This document shows positions 45,804 to 56,252 of a DNA stretch of 64,000 nt, piece by piece. The translations under genes and the position numbers were made by a program. The stretch comes from Leptospira yanagawae serovar Saopaulo str. Sao Paulo = ATCC 700523 (GTDB lineage Bacteria; Spirochaetota; Leptospiria; Leptospirales; Leptospiraceae), in contig NZ_AOGX02000015.1 of assembly GCF_000332475.2 (NCBI RefSeq), forward strand, positions 124,001 through 188,000, written 5' to 3'. Every line of letters begins with the position of its first letter. Positions within the stretch are counted from its first letter, which is position 1. The notes below the pieces were generated by a model. The model saw only the letters and a list, made by a program, of their open reading frames with translations, made no database searches and was not told where the DNA came from.

Positions 45804-48038
45804 ATGGTTTTTCGTTTTTTATCCCTTTGTTCTTTGTTTTTATTTTTAGAATGTGCCTCACATGTTCTTTCCCCACTCCCCATTTCTGAAGAAACCTTCT
45901 CCGTCACAAAACAAATCCAATGGATCCAAACTCCAATCGAGTTTAAACTAAAGAACACCTCCTTTGATCGGAATTTCATTGAACTTTCGTTAAACGAACC
46001 TTTCCTTACGGTTTCCGAGGTGGAAACTGTTTCCAAATACAGAATGGCCTCGTTTAAGTTTGAAGAATCAACGAAACGCACTTGTTCCAATCAAACCGTT
46101 GATTCCATCAAAAAAGAAATTGGTAAAATCATCATCCAAGGCAAATTAACTGGTAAAAATTGTGAAAGTAATTACCAGGTTACGTTCTCCGCAAAATCCG
46201 ATACAGAAATTGAATTCAAAATCACAGTCGCAGATGAAACACTAAACCGAATCCAACTCATCTATGGATCACACCCTGAGGAAAAGTTTTTTGGTCTTGG
46301 GGAACAATTCACCTATGATGAATTCAAAGGGAAAAAACCATTTTTTTTCACCGAAGAACAGGGCATTGGACGAGGTGACCAACCCATTACTGCAGGCGCC
46401 AATTTACTTGCTGGCGCAGGAGGGAATGCTTACACTACGTACGCTCCGATCCCCCACTACATTACATCAGAAAATCGATCTGTCTTTTTTGAAAACAGCG
46501 GTTATGCGAAGTTTGACTTCAGTGACTCCAAAAAAACAAAAATAGAGTTTTGGGACTTCCAATCAGAAAAATCCATCACCGGTACTCTTTGGTTAGGAAG
46601 TTCAGCTAAATCTCTCATTCAAACCTATACAAAAAAAACAGGCCGATTCCCAAAACTACCAGATTGGGCCTACGGAACTTGGCTTGGTGTTCAAGGGGGT
46701 TCTGAAAAAGTTACAACCATTGTCAAACAAGCAAAAGATGCTGGTAACCCAGTCACTGCCCTTTGGATCCAAGATTGGTGTGGCAGAAGAGTCACCAACT
46801 TTGGCGACCAACTCAAATGGCGTTGGTATGCGGATGAAACATTATACCCTGATTTTAAAAAATTTGTAAAATCAATGAACGATCAAAACGTACAGGTGTT
46901 AGGTTATATCAATTCATTTTTGGCTGATACCGATCCAAAAAAACCCGGTGATGATTTTACAAACCCACTGTTAACAGAAGCAAAATCAAAAGGATACCTT
47001 GTTAAGAACGGAAAAGGAGAAGATTACCTCATCCAAACTGTAGGTTTTCCAGCTTACCTCATTGATCTCACAAACCCAGCGGCCGTGAAATGGACAAAGG
47101 ATCTTATCAAAAAGAATTTAATTGGAATGGGTCTTTCGGGATGGATGGCTGATTTTGGAGAATGGCTTCCGTATGATGCAAAACTCCATTCTGGTGTGGA
47201 TGCAAAGATTTACCACAACCGTTATCCAGTGGATTGGGCAAGGATCAACAGGGAAGCAATCAAAGAAGCAGGAATGGAAGGAAAAATCGTTTTCTTCACA
47301 AGAGCTGGTTACAGTTATTCCAACGCCTATTCCACTCTATTTTGGGAAGGAGACCAAATGGTAAGTTTTGGAACAAATGATGGCCTTCCTTCTTCCATCG
47401 TTGGTCTCACAACATCGGGTATCAGTGGTTATGCGTTAAACCACAGTGACATTGGTGGTTACACAACAATTTCCAACCCATTAAAAAACTACCACCGCAC
47501 CAAGGAATTATTACTGCGTTGGGCGGAGACCTCAGCCTTTACTCCAGTGTTCCGAACCCATGAAGGCAACAGACCTTTGAAAAACTGGCAAGTGTACACT
47601 TATACAAAACCTGATGGAACCAAATCTCTTGGAGATGAAGATACAGTGCAATTATTTGCAAAAATTGCAAGGATCCATTTTGCCTTAAAACCATATATCC
47701 AAAGTTTGGTGGAAGAAGCTTCCCTAACAGGTCTTCCTGTCGTCAGACATAATGCCATCGTGGAACCAGATGACAAAACTCTACTCAATTACAAATACCA
47801 ATTTTTCCTTGGGGATGACCTACTCGTCGCACCAGTTGTAGAGTCCAATGAAATTGTTAAGGATGTGTATCTCCCTCGTGGCAAATGGACTCATTTTTGG
47901 ACAGGTACAACATATGAAGGAAATCATAAGATCCAAGTATCAGCACCAATTGGGAAACCACCAGCTTTCATTCGTGTTGGAGGAAAATCAGAAATGTTGA
48001 TTCGTTCTTCCTTAGAAAGCATTCGGAACAAAAATTAA
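45804..48038 (+). CDS. GH31 alpha-glycosidase lipoprotein, sulfoquinovosidase-related
   Basis: About 744 residues. The N-terminal signal ends in LFLFLEC, a lipobox with Cys17. The GH31 catalytic nucleophile is in GWMADFGEWLP and the acid/base region in HHSDIGGYTT-like ALNHSDIGGYTT. The C-terminal two thirds resemble E. coli YihQ closely (FGEWLPYDAKLHSGV, TKELLLRWAETSAFTPVFRTHEGNRP), so it belongs near the sulfoquinovosidases. By-eye alignment puts Gln where YihQ has an Arg used for the sulfonate, so the substrate may differ. ATG at 45804 is chosen as GGAGG precedes it. Confidence 0.85.
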   Translation: MVFRFLSLCSLFLFLECASHVLSPLPISEETFSVTKQIQWIQTPIEFKLKNTSFDRNFIELSLNEPFLTVSEVETVSKYRMASFKFEESTKRTCSNQTVDSIKKEIGKIIIQGKLTGKNCESNYQVTFSAKSDTEIEFKITVADETLNRIQLIYGSHPEEKFFGLGEQFTYDEFKGKKPFFFTEEQGIGRGDQPITAGANLLAGAGGNAYTTYAPIPHYITSENRSVFFENSGYAKFDFSDSKKTKIEFWDFQSEKSITGTLWLGSSAKSLIQTYTKKTGRFPKLPDWAYGTWLGVQGGSEKVTTIVKQAKDAGNPVTALWIQDWCGRRVTNFGDQLKWRWYADETLYPDFKKFVKSMNDQNVQVLGYINSFLADTDPKKPGDDFTNPLLTEAKSKGYLVKNGKGEDYLIQTVGFPAYLIDLTNPAAVKWTKDLIKKNLIGMGLSGWMADFGEWLPYDAKLHSGVDAKIYHNRYPVDWARINREAIKEAGMEGKIVFFTRAGYSYSNAYSTLFWEGDQMVSFGTNDGLPSSIVGLTTSGISGYALNHSDIGGYTTISNPLKNYHRTKELLLRWAETSAFTPVFRTHEGNRPLKNWQVYTYTKPDGTKSLGDEDTVQLFAKIARIHFALKPYIQSLVEEASLTGLPVVRHNAIVEPDDKTLLNYKYQFFLGDDLLVAPVVESNEIVKDVYLPRGKWTHFWTGTTYEGNHKIQVSAPIGKPPAFIRVGGKSEMLIRSSLESIRNKN

Positions 48039-48049
48039 GGAATCTCAAA

Positions 48050-48877
48050 ATGAAATTTGCTCTGATCGGAGACATCCACGGGTATTGGAACCAAAAAGAC
48101 ATCGAGTATTTTAATGAGTCCGATTATGATATTTTATTTTTCACGGGTGACCTTCGAGGGAATCCTAAAATGGGTAAGGTATCCTTTCAGGGCCTCACCA
48201 AACGCGCGTATATGATTCCAGGGAATTGGGATGGGACTAGCCTCACATCTGTCATAGGGGAGATCATCCATTCAAACCTTCTCATCCAATCTGGCCAATG
48301 GGGCCAAGGTAGGAGGTTACGCAAACTTTCAGAACGAGTCAAACCCATCACCATCCTTGGTTACAGTTCGGTTGTTTTGTCACAAGAATTGGATGTATCA
48401 CTGGTTGTTGGGCGCCCCCATGCCATGGGTGGAGGACTTAGTTTTTTGCCTCATATGAAAAAAACGTATCTAGTTTCCAATATGGAAACCTCAATTGAAA
48501 AATACAAACGACTCATTGATGGAACCAAAGAAAAAAACATCATCTTCTTGTCGCATAACGGGCCTTTTGGGCTCGGTAGTGCCAAAAATTCCATTTATGG
48601 TGCCGAGTTTAAAAAAGAAGGTGGGGATTGGGGAGATGTCGATCTTACTGAGGCGATTTCCTATGCCAAATCCATTGGGAAAAAAGTTCCACTTGTTCTC
48701 TCGGGTCACATGCACCATTCCATTAGCAAAACAAAAGAACGAGAAACCCATGAATACACAGGTGGGACGTTTTACGTGAATGGTGCGAAGGTACCAAGGA
48801 TCAGAGAAGGAAAACACTTCCACACGAAGATTGAATGGTCTGGTGGCTCCGCTACTGTCATCCCTTTGTGGGTATAA
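48050..48877 (+). CDS. Calcineurin-like metallophosphoesterase
   Basis: A 275-residue metallophosphoesterase with the metal-binding motifs in order: GDIHGYW, GDLRGN, GNWDGT (GN[HD]-type), LSHNGPFG and SGHMHHS. Cytoplasmic, no signal peptide. Family members act on phosphodiesters, nucleotides or phosphoproteins; the substrate is not evident. It follows the GH31 gene after 11 bases and probably shares its transcript. Confidence 0.87.
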   Translation: MKFALIGDIHGYWNQKDIEYFNESDYDILFFTGDLRGNPKMGKVSFQGLTKRAYMIPGNWDGTSLTSVIGEIIHSNLLIQSGQWGQGRRLRKLSERVKPITILGYSSVVLSQELDVSLVVGRPHAMGGGLSFLPHMKKTYLVSNMETSIEKYKRLIDGTKEKNIIFLSHNGPFGLGSAKNSIYGAEFKKEGGDWGDVDLTEAISYAKSIGKKVPLVLSGHMHHSISKTKERETHEYTGGTFYVNGAKVPRIREGKHFHTKIEWSGGSATVIPLWV

Positions 48878-48949
48878 TGAAGTTCAAACAAACAGATTGA
48901 TACTTAAGGTTCCATGTCAAATGAGGTTCAATCATTTTCCAAATTGAGT

Positions 48950-49357
48950 TTAAGGCAGTAACAAAGTCTCAATTTCTATTTTACCAGTAAGGATTTTATG
49001 AACAGGGCAAGCATTGGCGACTGAATACAATCTGTCCCTTTCTTCAGGTTTCAAATTCCCTTTTAGTTCGACTTCTCGTATGAATTTATGATCATCTGGA
49101 GTCCGTTTATCAATTGTTACCTTCACGGATACGGAATCCAAAGCATATCCTTTTCTGTCTGCATACATCCTAACAGTAATCGAAGTACAGGCACCCAATG
49201 AAGAAGCAAGTAATTCTGTTGGCATCGGACCCAAATCCGTTCCTTCTTTATCCGCTGGTTCATCGGCGATCCATTGGTGTTTGCCTTTTGTGATTTTCGT
49301 TTCGTATTTTGTTTTCTCAGTGGTGACAATGACTTTGTCTTCGAATACTGCTGTCAT
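48950..49357 (-). CDS. OsmC/Ohr family peroxide-reducing protein
   Basis: A 135-residue OsmC family protein. The two redox cysteines are in [17 protein letters not shown] and [10 protein letters not shown]. Such proteins reduce organic hydroperoxides with a thiol or lipoyl donor. The motif [15 protein letters not shown] is typical of the YhfA-type OsmC branch. The start overlaps the end of the upstream DUF374 gene by four bases, so the two are one operon. Confidence 0.88.
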   Translation of the reverse strand: MTAVFEDKVIVTTEKTKYETKITKGKHQWIADEPADKEGTDLGPMPTELLASSLGACTSITVRMYADRKGYALDSVSVKVTIDKRTPDDHKFIREVELKGNLKPEERDRLYSVANACPVHKILTGKIEIETLLLP

Positions 49358-50028
49358 TTGGAATCTCCCTTATTGATACGTTCGGCTTCTCGTATCGCTT
49401 TATCCCGATTTTGTAACATAGCTTCTTCGACTTGCAATCGCATTTTTTCAAATTCCACTTCGTTCAATTCCCGAGGGATATAAATTGGTTCACCATATGA
49501 CACAACAAACGTAGTAAAGGGTTTGGGAACTCTATGTTTGTCCCAAGCTCTTTCCAAAATCCACTGTCTACTACATTCATAATGAAACGGAACAATGGGA
49601 ACTTGTGTGACTTGGGCAGCCGCAATGATCCCTGGTTGTACGATAAATGCTGGCCCTCTTGGACCGTCAGGTGTGAAGGCTGCAGGCAGACCTTTTTTTA
49701 AATGTTGGATCACAGCTTTTAGTGCTTTGGATCCACCTTTGGAACTACTTCCACGAATGCTTGTATTACCAAATCGATGGACAACTTCGTTGATATAATC
49801 TCCGTCTTTTGATTCTGATATTAAAACAGCGACTTTTTTCTTTCGGTGTAAGTATGGGGAATACAAAACATTTGTATGCCAAATGGAATAGATGTATGGT
49901 TTTTTGTTTTTAAATAATTCTTCGTATTGTTCGTTTTTGAGGATACGAAATGAAGATGTGAGACCAATGAGCCGCTGGAACCAAACAACGATTAAAGGTA
50001 AAAGCCAAACTAATATTTTACGTTTCAA
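49354..50028 (-). CDS. DUF374 family acyltransferase-like protein
   Basis: A 224-residue protein with an N-terminal membrane anchor ([18 protein letters not shown]). The blocks [33 protein letters not shown] and [18 protein letters not shown] match DUF374, a family related to the LpxL/PlsC acyltransferases. It may modify lipid A or another lipid, but the activity is not established. It stands just upstream of an OsmC gene and downstream of csrA. Confidence 0.85.
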   Translation of the reverse strand: MKRKILVWLLPLIVVWFQRLIGLTSSFRILKNEQYEELFKNKKPYIYSIWHTNVLYSPYLHRKKKVAVLISESKDGDYINEVVHRFGNTSIRGSSSKGGSKALKAVIQHLKKGLPAAFTPDGPRGPAFIVQPGIIAAAQVTQVPIVPFHYECSRQWILERAWDKHRVPKPFTTFVVSYGEPIYIPRELNEVEFEKMRLQVEEAMLQNRDKAIREAERINKGDSK

Positions 50029-50089
50029 AAGATGGACTTACTCCCTGGAGGTTGTCTCCAGAGAATTTTGGATTCAGAGAAAGATCAAG

Positions 50090-50329
50090 TTAAGTTTTCT
50101 TTTTGAATAGGTCTCCCAACTTACCTAAATCTTCAGGTTTGATATTTGTACCAGCCGCCTTTTTGTTCTCTTCTTGGATTTCTTTGTATACTTCTGCTCG
50201 ATGAACAGAAACATTTTTAGGAGCTTTGACACCAATCTTTACTTGATCCCCTTTAATATCAACAATGACAATTTCAATATCATCACCGATCATAATGGAT
50301 TGGTTACTCCTCCTTGCTAAAACTAACAC
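50090..50329 (-). CDS. csrA: Carbon storage regulator CsrA
   Basis: A 79-residue RNA-binding protein with the conserved [20 protein letters not shown] and [18 protein letters not shown]. It binds GGA motifs in leaders and blocks translation of flagellar and metabolic genes. It follows fliW after three bases. FliW is known to bind and hold CsrA in other bacteria, so the pair links filament assembly to translation. Confidence 0.96.
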   Translation of the reverse strand: MLVLARRSNQSIMIGDDIEIVIVDIKGDQVKIGVKAPKNVSVHRAEVYKEIQEENKKAAGTNIKPEDLGKLGDLFKKKT

Positions 50330-50332
50330 GAG

Positions 50333-50794
50333 TTAAACCTTTTCGGAAGACATTTCTTCCATGGACTCAATGATATTTTTACGGATAGGATGATTTTCAT
50401 CGCGGGAAATACATTGTTTTCCTTTTCCCTCTTTTCCATTGAGAATGATAGGACCTTGTAAATTGGCTGTCATCCCTTTTGGATTATCATGAGGAATGGT
50501 AACAATTAGGAAAATAATTCCTTCCTTCCAACTTGAAAGCCCAATGTCCTGCAATTCTTCATCACCAATTGCAGGTTTGTAATGATTCATAAACAGTTCA
50601 GGTTGTATCACAATGAATGCAAGACCTGATTCTTTTGTGGACTGTAACCACTTAAATGGACTTTCTGCACTTTCTTCAATCAATGCATATTCATCAAATT
50701 CTTCAAATCCAAGTAACCCTTGTGGGAATTTTAGAATTTGTTTTGAATCCACTTGGATGGTTCCGAAAGGTTTTGTATGAATCGTTACCGACAT
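50333..50794 (-). CDS. fliW: Flagellar assembly factor FliW
   Basis: A protein of about 153 residues with the FliW pattern TKPFGTIQVDSKQILKFPQGLLGFEEFDEYAL. FliW binds flagellin and CsrA and so adjusts flagellin synthesis to assembly. ATG at 50794 is chosen because family members begin at this point and AGGAAC precedes it; a start at 50836 would add 14 residues. It lies between flgL and csrA. Confidence 0.93.
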   Translation of the reverse strand: MSVTIHTKPFGTIQVDSKQILKFPQGLLGFEEFDEYALIEESAESPFKWLQSTKESGLAFIVIQPELFMNHYKPAIGDEELQDIGLSSWKEGIIFLIVTIPHDNPKGMTANLQGPIILNGKEGKGKQCISRDENHPIRKNIIESMEEMSSEKV

Positions 50795-50846
50795 TCTAGT
50801 TCCTGTTGTTTCTAATCTTTCTAATGTGCCTGTCATTCTGACCTAA

Positions 50847-52115
50847 CTACCTAAGGAAATCCATCAATGTTGGTTTGATGATTTTCGATCCGACATTGAG
50901 CGCATAACTATGGATTGTCTCTAACCACTTCATATTCATGATGGTTTCTGGAAAATCGATCCCTTCATTTTTAGCGAGTAGTTCCGTCATATACATTTTA
51001 TCGTAAGAAACTCGTTCTTCGTGTTGTTCCAAACGATTCATACGAGCACCAATGGTAGATCGATGGCGTAAAATGTTTTCCAATGCCAAATCCAAATCAC
51101 CTAAATCACGTCCACCAATTCGTTCTTGGTCTTTTTGGATCAGGTCATTTCGGAGTTGAATGAGAACATCAAATACAGAGAGCCCTGTTACAGTAGCAGA
51201 TTTGGAAAAATTGTTTGGTGGTTCACTTGCACTTGGTTCAATGAGTCCGATATCTCGCAATACAGTTCCGCCATCTACGTCTTCCAACCAAATTTGATGT
51301 GGTGCCGTGGATGAAATCGAGATGTTATCTTGCGCAAGTTTACTTGCTTTTACTTCAAGAGGTGCATTGTTGATTTTATCAATCACATCATCAATGGTAT
51401 CCCCAACAGAGATATGGATTTCTACACCATCTATTTTAAACTTTTGATCAGAAGTGGCTTGGTAGGCAGAGTTATCCACTTTGGAAGTCACACTGACGTT
51501 CGTACCCCAAAATACTTTATTACCAGGAATGGTGATTGGGATGTATTCCCCTTTTTCAATTTCACGGAGTTGTTCCCCGATATCACCTCGGTATTCCACT
51601 CCCACATATTGGTTTTTGAGTTCTAAGCCTTGTAGTCCTTTGATTTTTGATTCGATTGGCTCAAAAGGAGGTCTTTCAATCACATGGCCACCAAACAAGG
51701 GTTGCCCTGTCGCATCACGAGCGTTTGCAAGGTCAACGATTGCTCTTAAATGTTGGTCGATCTCTTTTCCAATCGCAACTTCGAGTTCAAATCCTTTGTC
51801 ACCTTGGTAAATACCATTCCCCGCTTGGACGGTCAAAACACGTACACGTTGGAAAATTTCACCCATCTTATCGAGAACACCATCAACCTGTTGGAGCCTT
51901 TGGTATCCGTCCCCAATGTTTTCTTCGTATTGGGAAAGTTCGTTCAGGCGTGATCGAAAGTACATTTGGTTTGTGGCTGCACCAGGATCGTCCGATGGTT
52001 TTCGGATTTTTAATCCGGTACCCAATTGGGTTTGGGTTTCGTCCATTGCTACTTGGTGGCGGTTTAGGTTCCGCACCAAGGAATTGTTTTGCATCATGTT
52101 AGTGATTCTGATCAT
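50847..52115 (-). CDS. flgL: Flagellar hook-associated protein 3 (FlgL)
   Basis: A 422-residue FlgL with the flagellin-like N-terminus MIRITNMMQNNSLVRNLNRHQVAMDETQTQLGTGLKIRKPSDDPGA and a matching C-terminal helical region. It forms the junction between hook and filament, which in spirochaetes lies in the periplasm. It follows flgK after two bases. Confidence 0.94.
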   Translation of the reverse strand: MIRITNMMQNNSLVRNLNRHQVAMDETQTQLGTGLKIRKPSDDPGAATNQMYFRSRLNELSQYEENIGDGYQRLQQVDGVLDKMGEIFQRVRVLTVQAGNGIYQGDKGFELEVAIGKEIDQHLRAIVDLANARDATGQPLFGGHVIERPPFEPIESKIKGLQGLELKNQYVGVEYRGDIGEQLREIEKGEYIPITIPGNKVFWGTNVSVTSKVDNSAYQATSDQKFKIDGVEIHISVGDTIDDVIDKINNAPLEVKASKLAQDNISISSTAPHQIWLEDVDGGTVLRDIGLIEPSASEPPNNFSKSATVTGLSVFDVLIQLRNDLIQKDQERIGGRDLGDLDLALENILRHRSTIGARMNRLEQHEERVSYDKMYMTELLAKNEGIDFPETIMNMKWLETIHSYALNVGSKIIKPTLMDFLR

Positions 52116-52117
52116 GA

Positions 52118-54031
52118 TTATACACCTAACCTATTGATGATGGTATCTAACATTTCATTGAGTGTCGAAATCATCCGAGCGGACGCATTGTACGATTGTT
52201 GGAACTGAACCATATTGGCCATCTCCTCATCTAAGTTTACACCCATTACGGATTGGCGCATATTTTCCAACTCAACCATGAGTTCATTTTGCGTCGTATA
52301 TTCTTGTTTTGCTTCCCGAGCCTCAGTTCCAAGCCTTGAAATCAGTGAATTGTAAAAATCATCCGTTGTTTTCGAATAATCAAACATCACTGGTTTTTCA
52401 CGAAGGGCGGCTGCGATGAGGAGCGCATTGGATCCATCCTTTTGGCCGTTAGGTGAATTGTAATCACCAGATCCGTTTACATCTTTACCACGCGCGGCAG
52501 CAATGTTGGCTGGGTTATTCCTTACATCATCTGACATTTTAAAGAATGATGATGGGTGATACATCGGAGTGAGAGTGATGTCTTGTGCATTGGATTGGAA
52601 TTTATTGATTTCACCAATCTTACGATAATCGAATGATCCTGATACTCCAGAAGCTGTTAAAATTCCAGTGAGACCCACAAGGAGTTCTCCAGAATCTTCT
52701 AAGTGGCGGATCATAAAATTTTCTTTTTTATCATTTGGATTTGTTGTTGCTTTTAGCGCCAACTGGTTGTCATGCGACATGTAAGCAACAACACCTGTTT
52801 CCGATCGATTGATCCGTTTGATGACTGCATTTAGTGTGTCATCTTTGGAATAAGGTACTAAAATTTCCGTTTCCCCACCAGGACTTGCTTTTAAAAAACG
52901 CATGGTTCCTGAAATTCCAATAGGACGATCCGGATCAAGGGAGGTACGACCTGTCACACGAAAGACTGCGGTTTTATCGTTTAGTCCGTCACCATCTGTG
53001 TCAATTTCCCCAAAGGTATTTGTGGCAAGGGCTCTTTGTTCAAAGAAGTTCACATTGGTTTTGCCATTGAGGCCAAATCCATCTTTGTGGATTTCATTGA
53101 TGACATCCATTGCATTGATGGCGAGAGCATCTACCGCATTGATTTTTTCAACGAGGATCCGGTCTCTGATTTCATACAAAGCTTGGATACTGCCTTGGCG
53201 TAGGAGAACGGTATCGCCAGTATTTGACCATTTTAAATCGAGTAAACCATCATTGTTTGGATTTCCAACCAAATCAATTTTGTGAACCTTTTGTCCTTGG
53301 ATGAGGATTTGTTGGCCAATAAAAACCATGAGTTCATCATCATCACTTCGGCCAATGGTAATGTCTGCCATTCCAGCCAGTTCTTGTAAAAGTTCATCTC
53401 TTCTATCCAAAAGGTCATTTGGATTATCACCTAATGCTTGTGACTTGGTAATTTTTTCATTGAGAGATTTGATATTTTCTGCAACAGTATTGAGATGGTT
53501 GACCTTCGCTTCAATCTCACGATTGGATTGGTCACGTAAAAGGGAAAGTTTTCTGTAAACATCCTCCATCCTTGAACCAAGTGCTTCTGCTTTTTCCTGA
53601 ACCACAGCGCGGTGGGCTGTTTCTTCCGGGTAGTTTGATAGGTCTTCCCAAGAAGACCAAAACTGGTCCATCATGGAACGAAGTGTGGTTCCAGTTGGTT
53701 CATTAAAAACGGTTTCTACTTGGTACAAATAATCATTTTTTTTACCCCAATACTCTTTTAGAGATGAGGAATCAATGATTCGGTCATCGATGAAGTTATC
53801 ACGAACTCTTTCAATTTCAGAGATTTTGACACCTTGTCCAATTTGGCCAGGTACTTCTGCACGATTAAATGCTGGATCATATATTGGATCCATACTATTC
53901 ATGACAACTCTTTGACGCGCATAATGTTTGTTATCCGCATTGGAAATATTATGACCTGTGGTTTGGATCGCTTGTTGGTGGACCGAAAGTCCTCGTTTTC
54001 CGATTTCTATACCTTGGAATGTTGATCCCAT
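52118..54031 (-). CDS. flgK: Flagellar hook-associated protein 1 (FlgK)
   Basis: A 637-residue FlgK. The N-terminus [34 protein letters not shown] is the conserved flagellar rod/hook domain, and the end [36 protein letters not shown] is the matching C-terminal helix. It caps the hook and receives FlgL. FlgN, encoded next, is its export chaperone. Confidence 0.96.
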   Translation of the reverse strand: MGSTFQGIEIGKRGLSVHQQAIQTTGHNISNADNKHYARQRVVMNSMDPIYDPAFNRAEVPGQIGQGVKISEIERVRDNFIDDRIIDSSSLKEYWGKKNDYLYQVETVFNEPTGTTLRSMMDQFWSSWEDLSNYPEETAHRAVVQEKAEALGSRMEDVYRKLSLLRDQSNREIEAKVNHLNTVAENIKSLNEKITKSQALGDNPNDLLDRRDELLQELAGMADITIGRSDDDELMVFIGQQILIQGQKVHKIDLVGNPNNDGLLDLKWSNTGDTVLLRQGSIQALYEIRDRILVEKINAVDALAINAMDVINEIHKDGFGLNGKTNVNFFEQRALATNTFGEIDTDGDGLNDKTAVFRVTGRTSLDPDRPIGISGTMRFLKASPGGETEILVPYSKDDTLNAVIKRINRSETGVVAYMSHDNQLALKATTNPNDKKENFMIRHLEDSGELLVGLTGILTASGVSGSFDYRKIGEINKFQSNAQDITLTPMYHPSSFFKMSDDVRNNPANIAAARGKDVNGSGDYNSPNGQKDGSNALLIAAALREKPVMFDYSKTTDDFYNSLISRLGTEAREAKQEYTTQNELMVELENMRQSVMGVNLDEEMANMVQFQQSYNASARMISTLNEMLDTIINRLGV

Positions 54032-54040
54032 ACGATTCTC

Positions 54041-54553
54041 CTAGGCAGTCGCGTTCAAAATGATCGCGCCTTTTTGGCTCTGCCCACGCCTTGTTGGTTG
54101 TTTGTGTGATGTATACACTTTCTCACGAGATAACTCTTGTAATGAGTCTACGGTTGCTTGTAAAAATTCCTTTCTGGTCTTAAGAAGTTTTTCGTTTGTG
54201 ATGATGGCATCTTTTAAGTCAGAAACGACTTTCTTCAATTCCAATGCAAAGGTTTTGAGTTTAAAATTGGACTCACGGTCCATATGATTTAGAAAATGAG
54301 TGAGGGTGATGGAAGATTCGTCTTTTTGGAATTTTTCCTTTTCATAAACGTCTTCAATGGTTTTCATCCGAATTCGTTCGAGTTCAGAGGCTTCGACCAT
54401 AATATGATAACTTTCTTTGACAAGGGACTCTAACGTTTTGCCGTCCGCAACATGGATGGCCGCTCTTTTTTTGCCTTCCAATTCCAAAAGGCGCTTGTAA
54501 CAGTCTATTTCTGTAGTAAATAAACTTCTAAGTGATTCAACCCAATCCAACAT
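54041..54553 (-). CDS. flgN: FlgN-like flagellar export chaperone
   Basis: A 170-residue, mostly helical and charged protein. Family membership is inferred from its length, its helical pattern with LLELEGKKRAAI near the start, and its position directly before flgK, where flgN is usual. FlgN binds the C-terminal ends of FlgK and FlgL and delivers them to the export gate. First gene of the flgN-flgK-flgL-fliW-csrA run. Confidence 0.75.
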   Translation of the reverse strand: MLDWVESLRSLFTTEIDCYKRLLELEGKKRAAIHVADGKTLESLVKESYHIMVEASELERIRMKTIEDVYEKEKFQKDESSITLTHFLNHMDRESNFKLKTFALELKKVVSDLKDAIITNEKLLKTRKEFLQATVDSLQELSREKVYTSHKQPTRRGQSQKGAIILNATA

Positions 54554-54578
54554 GCGAATTCCTTTTCCCTTATGGGTA

Positions 54579-54605
54579 GGATCGACGGATTCCCAAACTA
54601 GCTTA
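54579..54605 (-). promoter_or_regulatory. Possible sigma28-like promoter of the flgN operon
   Basis: On the minus strand TAAG (54605-54602), 15 bases and GTCGATCC (54586-54579) match the TAAA-N15-GCCGATAA pattern at 8 of 12 positions. It lies 26 bases before the flgN start. The match is only moderate. Confidence 0.3.
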
Positions 54606-54639
54606 GGAAAATTTATAAAAATTTACTATTTTCAGGTCT

Positions 54640-54828
54640 ATGTCTCGAAACTCACCTTGTAATAAAATTTGTATGATGGACCCCGAATCCGGGCTTTGTG
54701 CTGGCTGTTTCCGTACCATCGAAGAGATCGGGAATTGGTCCCGAATGACCGAAGGGGAGAGGGAAAAGGTTTGGGGTGAGCTCCCGCTACGAAAGGCGGG
54801 AAACTCTTCCAAGGATTCGGTTATTTAG
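54640..54828 (+). CDS. DUF1289 small cysteine-rich protein
   Basis: A 62-residue protein with the DUF1289 pattern PCNKICMMDPESGLCAGCFRTIEEIGNW, in which the cysteines probably bind zinc or an iron-sulfur centre. Members are found widely in proteobacteria and others; function unknown. Its end overlaps the convergent gene by eight bases. Confidence 0.85.
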   Translation: MSRNSPCNKICMMDPESGLCAGCFRTIEEIGNWSRMTEGEREKVWGELPLRKAGNSSKDSVI

Positions 54829-55108
54829 AACCTTTATCAATTTTATTACGGTGTTCTTCACAGAGTCTATAAAGTTGATCTGTAGATGGATTTTTCTTTG
54901 TGACTTTTTTTCCGCATACAATGCACATACCTTGTGCCCTTCTACGTTTGTATAACAATTGAACTCTTTCGGCACCTGATAAATTGTATTTACTGATTTG
55001 AAGTCGAACTCCTTTTACCAAATAACTTCCGATAGCAGACTCCTCTCCTTTTTTTAATTCGGAAAAAATCTTGTTCAGCTCATCCGGTTTAATCGATTTA
55101 GGTTTCAT
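54821..55108 (-). CDS. Small zinc-finger-like protein
   Basis: A 95-residue basic protein. CIVCGKKVTKKNP and LCEEHRNK form a Cys-x2-Cys...Cys-x2-His pattern fit for one zinc ion. The N-terminal half (KPDELNKIFSELKKGE) is helical. AGGAGA precedes the ATG. I know no function; it looks like a Leptospira-type family. Convergent with the DUF1289 gene. Confidence 0.65.
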   Translation of the reverse strand: MKPKSIKPDELNKIFSELKKGEESAIGSYLVKGVRLQISKYNLSGAERVQLLYKRRRAQGMCIVCGKKVTKKNPSTDQLYRLCEEHRNKIDKGSK

Positions 55109-55324
55109 ACAATCTCCTGCTTTCCTGCTAAATTTAACTCTCTGTTAGATTCTAAATGTTAATGCACATTAGTTTCTACCCACTAACGTGCAACTCTATT
55201 TTAAAATCATATCTGAATTCTCGAATATAGATTCAAAAACTAGGGACAAACTCTAATATTTGGTATGATTTTTGAGTTGGCAAACTGAAAAGATCGACTA
55301 TCGTTTAGTGAAAGGAACCAAACC

Positions 55325-55660
55325 ATGGAAAAGAAATACAAAACTCTCAAAGATTTTTTCCCATTTTACTTAGAAGAACACAGTCATCCCATCAATCGTG
55401 CCTTACATTTTATAGGCTCAAGCCTTGCACTTGGTTGTATCTTGGGGTTCATTGCTACGGGCAAATTTTATATTTTGGGTTTGGCACTTGTTAGTGGGTA
55501 TTTTTTCGCTTGGATCGGTCATTTTTTCATCGAAAAGAATCGTCCAGCTACCTTTACTTACCCGATTTATTCCTTTATTTCCGATTGGATCATGTACTTT
55601 AAAATGTTAACGGGAAGAATTGATGTTGAATTTGCCAAAATTAAGTCAAAACAAAATTAA
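55325..55660 (+). CDS. DUF962/Mpo1-like membrane protein
   Basis: A 111-residue protein with three or four membrane segments and the DUF962 blocks EEHSHPINRALHFIGSSLAL and WIGHFFIEKNRPATFTYPIYSF. The eukaryotic member Mpo1 is an iron-dependent dioxygenase that alpha-oxidises 2-hydroxy fatty acids, using the conserved His residues, which are present here. AAAGGAACC precedes the ATG. The next gene starts one base after its stop. Confidence 0.82.
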   Translation: MEKKYKTLKDFFPFYLEEHSHPINRALHFIGSSLALGCILGFIATGKFYILGLALVSGYFFAWIGHFFIEKNRPATFTYPIYSFISDWIMYFKMLTGRIDVEFAKIKSKQN

Positions 55661-55661
55661 G

Positions 55662-56252
55662 ATGAATCTAGTTCTCAAATTGATTCTGACTCTTGTTTTG
55701 GTTTCGAATTGCAGGCCAAGTACGATTACAAAAGAAGAGATCACTTCCTTACGCGACAAGAACCAAGAAAACATTTCACAGTTTTCGCAAATGATCTTAC
55801 CAAAAATTTTAGGAAGTGAGTTCAAACGTTTTGAAATCGGTTTGGATAAGGACAATCAGAACGAAGTTCACATCACCTATGGAAGTAACTCAGCACTCAC
55901 ATTCAATGATGCAACGGAATACCGTAAGGTAAGTTTGGAATACCAAAGTTTGGTATTGTTGCGAATTGGGTATGCACTAGGTTTACATCACTTCCATCGC
56001 CTTTCACTCAGTTTATCGAAACCTTTCTTCATCCAAGGGGAGAAGAATCCTGAAACAGAAATCCAAGAAGCAGAAATCTTAAGAACCACAATTAGCCAAT
56101 TGGAGTTGGTAAAATTTTTTGAGGACCATCCCAATTACGATCCATACAAAGCTCCAATGATTGGGGAAAAAGAATGGGAATCAATCACAGGAGAGGTCCA
56201 AAAACTTTGGAAAGTGGAATTGGATGAAATTAATCGTGTGAAGGTGGAATGA
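55662..56252 (+). CDS. Predicted lipoprotein of unknown function
   Basis: About 196 residues. The signal peptide [17 protein letters not shown] ends in a lipobox (LVSNC). The mature part is mostly helical; I do not recognise a family. The ATG at 55662 is chosen because it starts the signal peptide and stands one base after the stop of the DUF962 gene; an upstream ATG at 55620 would overlap that gene. The 3' end overlaps aat by 23 bases. Confidence 0.65.
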   Translation: MNLVLKLILTLVLVSNCRPSTITKEEITSLRDKNQENISQFSQMILPKILGSEFKRFEIGLDKDNQNEVHITYGSNSALTFNDATEYRKVSLEYQSLVLLRIGYALGLHHFHRLSLSLSKPFFIQGEKNPETEIQEAEILRTTISQLELVKFFEDHPNYDPYKAPMIGEKEWESITGEVQKLWKVELDEINRVKVE

